Assembly (NCBI GenBank): GCA_030568195.1
Contig: JAJLTO010000009.1
Coordinates: forward strand, 372,001-436,000
From: Dipodascopsis uninucleata var. uninucleata
Taxonomy: Eukaryota > Ascomycota > Lipomycetes > Lipomycetales > Lipomycetaceae
Direction: 5' to 3'
Length of the DNA stretch: 64,000 bases
Shown here: one piece after another, positions 58,595 to 64,000 of the stretch
Layout of the letters: every line of letters starts with the position of its first letter
Numbering within the stretch: the stretch's first letter is position 1
Translations under genes and position numbers: made by a program
The notes under the pieces: generated by a model
The model's input: the letters and a program-made list of their open reading frames with translations, nothing else
The model's database searches: none
Told to the model about the DNA's origin: nothing

Positions 58595-60361
58595 TTAAGA
58601 CTCTTCATCGCCTTCGTCTTTGTTAGCACTATTGATTCGTGAAACAGCCTTGACGACTTCTTGGAAAACTTTCGTAGCATTTCCTCTGCTACCAAAAGAT
58701 GTTCTTCGTACACTACTAGAGGCTGACGGAACCTCCAAAAGACCAGAAGACTCCCGCGATGAAACATCTGACACCGAATTACTGGATAAATTTCCTTCAC
58801 TAGTATCCTGAAAGACACTCTCATAGTCATCGTCGTCATCATCAAACCCAAGAGCCCGTATTTTATTGGCAAGCTTGACCGCTTCGATGGCTTGAATAAA
58901 CTTGGATTTTGCGTTGAAACCTTCTCTGATGTTTGGTAACAGATCTTTCTCGGTAGCAGTAGAACCAGATAGCCACTTGTGCTTCAGCAGTTCACTTGTG
59001 GTAGCGCGCTTAGATGGATCGGTTTCGAGCATAAGTAAGATGAACTCCTTTGCCTCCTCAGAAATCCCCTTCCAGTATTTAGAGTGGAAGATAACACCAT
59101 TCTCTCTGACTTCAACAAGAAACTCCGGCACCGATTCGCTACGGAAAGGAGTGTATCCACATAATAAGGTGTATGTTATAACGCCAAGACTCCATATGTC
59201 GCAAGGCTTTCCGTGGCCCGTGCGAAGCAGAATTTCTGGTGCTGCGTATCCAAATGATCCTGCCATTGTCGTAAGAACTTCGTTCGAGTCTAACATCTTT
59301 GCAATACCAAAATCTGCAAGGACCAATGCAGACTTGGGGTCTGGCGTAAGATAAAGAAGGTTCTCCGGCTTGAGATCTATAGATAAATGGCAGCTGTTAG
59401 CTAACAAAAATGACCTCAACGCACACTATATAAAGCTTTAGTACCTCTATGAACAATGTTTAAATTATGTAAGTAATCGACTGCCTCCAAAACTTCCTTA
59501 ATAGTTTCGACAGCATCTTGTTCAGTATACTATTTTAATAACATCTAGTTAATAACTCATTCATTTGCGAAAAGAGCCTAATGCAGTAGAAATTAAGCCC
59601 ATTACGGTCCAAGCAATCAAACACTATGCGTACCTTTCCGCGCTCGCAGATACGATCAAATAGCTCTCCGCCAGTAGCACTATATGATCAAATAAAATTA
59701 GACACATAACCATACGCTTAAAGGGATAGCACCAAGAAAAGAGTAAGAAAACCATACAGCTGAGTAACAAGATAGAATTTGTCCTATAGTTAAATTTGTA
59801 AGTCTTTTTGATATTGCAATTTATTCACCAGCCCAAATTATGCTGCTTACCTTGGACTCGAACCAGTCTCTAAAGCCAACAATGTGAGGATGATTGAGAC
59901 GCTGTAATAGATCTAGCTCTTCATATACCATAGACTCGTGGCCCTTTATATTCTTCTTAAGGATGATCTTGACGGCGACCTCCTCCTTTGTACTTAGCAT
60001 AAGAGCTCTCTTAACAATTCCATATGTACCCGCGCCCTGCAATCAACCGTTAGCGATCAATATCCATACGTTACTCTGACTAAATCTGCTTTATCTCTGT
60101 AAACTGCGCACATTATCCGCAATCCACGAGCAAACACGCAGAAGGCATCCACTCCAGCTTGTTAATGTGTAACACTCCTTCGGATGCAGTAGAAGCATGC
60201 ACAGCACCCGCAACACCTACCAAAACATTGTCAAACTTGTAATTGGCCTTCTTTTCGTAGGAACTGGGCTGATTAGATAGTTTTCCGTATATTGAAAACA
60301 GCTGAGTATGCACGGCATTCTGCACGGACGACTGTCCGCTGCTCGACGATTTTGCGGACAT
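58595..60361 (-). CDS. CMK1: Calcium/calmodulin-dependent protein kinase (CMK1/CmkA type)
   Basis: Six exons (60361-60221, 60036-59851, 59783-59758, 59679-59634, 59529-59445, 59376-58595) encode 421 residues. Exon 3 has only 26 nt and exon 4 has 46. The kinase fold is complete after splicing: glycine loop VLGAGTYGIV across intron 1, VAVKIILKK, HPHIVGFRDW, GGELFDRI, NIVHRDLKPEN (joined at the last intron), LADFGIAK, and FGYAAPEIL. The region after the fold, LLPNIREGFNAKSKFIQAIEAVKLANKIRAL, is the autoinhibitory/calmodulin-binding helix of fungal CaM kinases, followed by an acidic stretch and Ser-rich tail. It phosphorylates Ser/Thr in response to Ca2+/calmodulin in the cytosol. Downstream effects in this fungus are inferred only. 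Confidence 0.93.
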
Positions 60362-61452
60362 TGTAATTGTAACACGACTTATCAATTGTTGCACTCTCTC
60401 TTCTTGTTGCGCTCCGTGGAACTTCTATATGCCCGGAGTATAACGACGAAAAAGTACAAAATACGCAAAAGTCGCTTACTGCGGTATCTTTTCTGATATG
60501 TCTGACGATATTAACTATCTCTTAAGCTGACAGAACCGTGATTTGATTCCAGACATATAACAAGAAAGATTCAGCCGCCTTTAATACTTAATTGTCCAAA
60601 ATTTGCCCGTTACTGAAGCAAGTCTTAAGCTACTATAATAGTATGAAAAGAGTCTATTAAAAGCCACAGCCAGTGTCATTTGTCTTTAGCAATTCGTAAG
60701 GCTCTACAAGCGCTTAGCCCCCGCTAGTGCAAATGTAGCATAGTTAATGTACTACATTCATAAGCTTGCATAGTGACTATGATCCTAAACTCTATATATA
60801 GTTACAGTGTCTTGAATGATCACGTGAATTTGTAGGGATTTAACGTTGGGACTAGGTCTGCGTACGCAATACCAAATAAGTAGAACCGGGGCAGCAGTTC
60901 AACCGGCGGCAGCGGGCGTGTGGAAGCATCTAGGCACCCAATGACTAGAGCATTCTGCGAAGAAACAATATCGTAACTCCAGAAGCGCAATGTGGGAATG
61001 ATAATGGAGATTTGAGCGTGGAGAGACGGGCGATCTTGCAAATATCTACCCGCTGCTTTGTTACCATCGTATTATATTTCCCAGAATGATTTAGGGTTTC
61101 TTAGGTTCTGTATCTACGCTGCATAATCCAACTCTCCTTGACCACGTCTGTGTATAAGCAATAGAAGGTGCAATGACTTCAGGGTTCTAAACATCGGCAA
61201 TTCGTACAATTCAGCTTCAATGAACCTTTAGCAGAGCAATACTATTGGCATATAATAATTATATAGGAAAAACATAATACCAGCACAGGACTCTTCTAGC
61301 TGTACTAGTCAGCTGAAAGGGGTTCAGAGGGAATTCTGGAAGTAAACGGAAGCTTCTCTTTAGACATCAGCAAGTTGATCTTATAATCTTTAGGATTAAT
61401 ATTCACAGTTCCCGTATTTACTGGCTGAACGGTAACTGATAGCCAGTGAAGA
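60362..61452. other. Divergent promoter region CaM kinase / HAP3
   Basis: 1.09 kb containing a CACGTG core at 60821-60826. A minus-strand frame near 61041-60820 (about 73-84 codons, no ATG) is somewhat protein-like but has no family match, so it is not called. Confidence 0.45.
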
Positions 61453-62100
61453 ATGTCTTTATCACCTGCCAAAGAGTCTCCCGTTGAGGAAGGAGATGAC
61501 AATATTGGCCATCTGCTTGATATGTTTGAAGCTGAAAGCAGTAGTCATCCTAACGATGAGTATGAAGTCAAAGAACAAGACAGGTGGCTGCCCATTGCAA
61601 ATGGTAAGAAATTTTGTCCAATTCTCTTTGGCCAAATCACTGATTGCTTTTGTTCTTTGATTATATGCTAATATTTGTCATAGTTGCTCGCATTATGAAG
61701 ATGGCGCTACCGGAGAATGCTAAAATATCCAAGGAAGCGAAAGAGTGTATGCAAGAATGTGTCAGTGAGTTCATCTCATTCATTACCAGCGAAGGTATGT
61801 ATCTGAGGTCTTTATTCCATCTTACTAGTTGGATCGACTAATTAATATCATTTTTGATCACGAAAAGCTTCTGAAAAGTGTTCCGCTGAGAAAAGAAAGA
61901 CTGTTAACGGAGAGGACATACTTTTTGCAATGACGTCGCTTGGCTTCGAAAACTATTCCGAAACACTCAAGATCTATCTTGCAAAATATCGTGAAGTAAG
62001 TACATACCCGGAATTACGCTTTTTTATCTATCATACTTATTGTTACTAATTTTTCTATTTCGTGTCGTAGTTTATCGCTCAGAGAGCTGTTACGAAATGA
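61453..62100 (+). CDS. HAP3: CCAAT-binding factor subunit HAP3 / NF-YB
   Basis: Four exons (61453-61603, 61684-61794, 61868-61995, 62071-62100) encode 139 residues. The core is the NF-YB histone fold: [20 protein letters not shown] across intron 1, [20 protein letters not shown], the [17 protein letters not shown] block and [19 protein letters not shown]. It pairs with HAP5/NF-YC and HAP2/NF-YA to bind CCAAT boxes in promoters. The last exon has only 30 nt. All introns have GT donors and AG acceptors and a closed frame throughout. The short acidic N-terminus precedes the fold, and there is no extra C-terminal domain beyond FIAQRAVTK. Confidence 0.96.
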
Positions 62101-63274
62101 AGCAACTAGACAATAGCTCCTTTTACCGCTCGCTACTGTATTTTTAAATTTTCGCATCGTGATTAAGGAACCGTTGTTTGATATTTAGATTTGTACTATG
62201 TGTTCGTCTATGTCTTTTCGTTTGTTCGCTGGAGACGGCTGTTATGATCATGTGTCTTTTATAGGTTTTGTTTATTTTCGACCTCTGATTTCAATTTTCA
62301 TTAAAAAGTAGTATTAAAACGATCACAGCACGCTTTTGATCGTACCACGTCTATATGTATTATAAATTCGTATAGAGAGCACTTTGATTTCTAGCCTGAT
62401 TCTACTTGAAAGTTCTAAGTGTATTTTGTCTATCTGTTTATCTTTGATATGCACCTCTTATCGCCTCTTCTGTACTTTTAGCTCCTTTTGATCTGGATAT
62501 AATATAGTTAATCTTCCGTACTTCTTCTCTCGTGTGGTTCGCCGCATACAAAATCATGGTGATATGTCACATCCTTACTTGCGACTCATATCTGTACATA
62601 ATATATAATCATTATACGCTCTATCTTGCAATAATTTCTTACTAAGAAAATGTTAATAATAGAAGTGACCATAAAAATATTATAAGCGATTATATTAACT
62701 AACAATATCTACGTATATATCAATATACGAACTTGAATATCAACAAACTCTTATGTAACAGGAATTTAACAAATTTATAAAATCGTTGTGGTTCTTAATA
62801 AATGCCTATACTGTGCATGCTATAAGAAACCTGACATCTCAATTGAGAGGTCACAACAAATTTACAACTAACCCCAGAATGTTTTTTTGACACACCAAAG
62901 AATATAACAAAATAAGATGACGCTGATAGTTAGTATTTATATCATGATCAAACCCCTATACTAGCACCAACCTTAAGCGGATTTCGCATGGTCAGCCGAG
63001 ACAATACAAGCTGTTTAACCAAAGCTCTTCTAAAAGATCCAATTTCAAAAAATTATCAGGTCAATTATAAAAATTTACTCAAATCAAACTTAACAAATAA
63101 TGATTGTATAACACATAATTTCGCGCCTGAGAATGTGTAAAACAAAAAAAAACAAGCCTTCTATAACGATTGACCATACGTGTCAACGGGATATATAGCA
63201 TAAAGCCACTATGATGCCTTTATGTATATCCAGTTAAAACAACTCGCTCGTTCCAGTATATGAACGAACCGCCT
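62101..63274. other. Convergent spacer
   Basis: 1.17 kb AT-rich sequence between HAP3 (plus) and the edge gene (minus). No gene or RNA recognised. Confidence 0.5.
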
Positions 63275-64000
63275 CTACACCCTGATAACTCCACTCCTCA
63301 TATGGCCACCATCAGTTGATTCTTGATCGCTATACTGTGTATACGATCTGTGACTGGAAACAGGACTCAGACGAGAAGTCCTGTCGTTTGCGTTTCCATT
63401 CTTTACATAGTCAGCATCGGCGCTTGCAGAGTTCTCTTTTCTGGAACCTATAGTGTATGTTCCAGACGTAGTCCTCGACCCTGGTTCTCTCGGACCAATT
63501 GGTTTCTTAGAGTTAGAAGAATTCACCGCCATTTGTCCATCGATCCATGATCTCACAGACGACTCACTTGCGATACGTACTGGAGATGGCATCTTAATGG
63601 CAGGACGCTTGTTTGAATTCGACCTACGATGCGATTCGGTAGCATGTATGACAGGCACTTCATCACGCAACTGATCATATGATGCCAAATGAGTGTCGAT
63701 GTTTCTATTTTCTTCAAATTGCTGACCTTTATGAAGCTTTGGAGGCGTCATAGGACCGTCAATATGTGGATTGGCGCCGCTATCGTAAACTACTTTCTGC
63801 GTCAGAACTGGCGCATTACCAGTAAAATTCTCTCTGTCTTTCTTTCGGAAGAGTGTCGCGAATTGGTGACCAAACCTGTGCTTTGGAACTTGTTGTATAG
63901 TAGGTACCGGAATTACAGTTGGCCCATCATTCTCGTCCTTGCGTATCGCATGCAATATAGGTTCTGAATCTTGCGATCTAGGATTACCTGAAGAATCCTG
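63275..64000 (-). CDS. 3' part of a Ser-rich protein gene, cut by the right edge
   Basis: The minus-strand frame is open from the right window edge to a TAG at 63275. It gives at least 240 C-terminal residues, Ser/Arg/Pro-rich and probably disordered. There is a basic patch (PKHRFGHQFATLFRKKDREN) and a repeated Ser/Thr-Pro feel (PSPVRIASESS, RLSPVSSHRS). No domain is visible and the start lies outside the window. It could be a kinase target, cytoskeletal or signalling protein, but nothing decides this. Confidence 0.6.
   Translation of the reverse strand, partial: QDSSGNPRSQDSEPILHAIRKDENDGPTVIPVPTIQQVPKHRFGHQFATLFRKKDRENFTGNAPVLTQKVVYDSGANPHIDGPMTPPKLHKGQQFEENRNIDTHLASYDQLRDEVPVIHATESHRRSNSNKRPAIKMPSPVRIASESSVRSWIDGQMAVNSSNSKKPIGPREPGSRTTSGTYTIGSRKENSASADADYVKNGNANDRTSRLSPVSSHRSYTQYSDQESTDGGHMRSGVIRV

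Noticed and set aside
60820-61041. Protein-like minus-strand frame between CaM kinase and HAP3
   Set aside because: No ATG start, no clear splice junction that adds one, and no family match.

Overview
The window is nuclear DNA of an ascomycete fungus. It is fairly AT-rich and mostly single-copy. Several genes carry short introns (about 60-185 nt) with GTAAGT-type donors and CTAAC-type branch sites. CUG reads as leucine at conserved positions (for example in SEC7). A single 5S rRNA gene stands alone between protein genes with its own TATA box, as in filamentous ascomycetes, fission yeasts and some early-branching yeasts rather than in an rDNA array. A GT31-like enzyme with a PAN-like cysteine region, a secreted phytase-like protein and the CBS-domain protein also fit a filamentous or early-diverging ascomycete. 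I cannot name the genus.

Layout. 1-6434 is gene-poor: a 5' exon cut by the left edge, an intron-split ubiquitin/AN1 zinc-finger gene (2681-3581, minus) and a GC-richer block. 6435-17812 holds a class 3 lipase, RPB8 (minus, two exons) and the intronless 6 kb SEC7 gene. A 3.3 kb gap with a GC-rich block (about 18320-20130) precedes a CDC3-type septin (21111-23049). Then come a LYS5-type phosphopantetheinyl transferase (minus), a TMEM33/Pom33-type membrane protein (plus), a TTC27/Emw1 TPR protein (minus), the 5S gene, and a class III alcohol dehydrogenase with a mitochondrial-type leader (plus). Next, all on minus: a GT31-like enzyme, an aromatic aminotransferase, a phytase-like secreted protein, an alpha/beta hydrolase and JIP5/WDR55. 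From 45746 on: a carboxylesterase, an unrecognised membrane protein, a five-exon OPT transporter, a SET/Vps75-type NAP protein, CIA1, a CBS-domain protein, a six-exon CaM kinase, HAP3/NF-YB, and the 3' end of a Ser-rich gene at the right edge.

The genes are mainly housekeeping: transcription (RPB8, HAP3), ribosome biogenesis (JIP5), Fe-S assembly (CIA1), Golgi traffic (SEC7), septum (septin), lysine synthesis (LYS5) and formaldehyde detoxification. They do not form a metabolic cluster. No CRISPR array, tRNA gene, intact transposon or viral relic was recognised. Many multi-exon models were built by hand: each listed junction has a donor, an acceptor and a closed reading frame, but none has been tested against RNA. 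The most interesting items are the 76-residue ubiquitin-like/AN1 fusion, the mitochondrial leader on the formaldehyde dehydrogenase, the solitary 5S gene, tiny exons and frame-neutral introns, and the GC-rich gene-free blocks.
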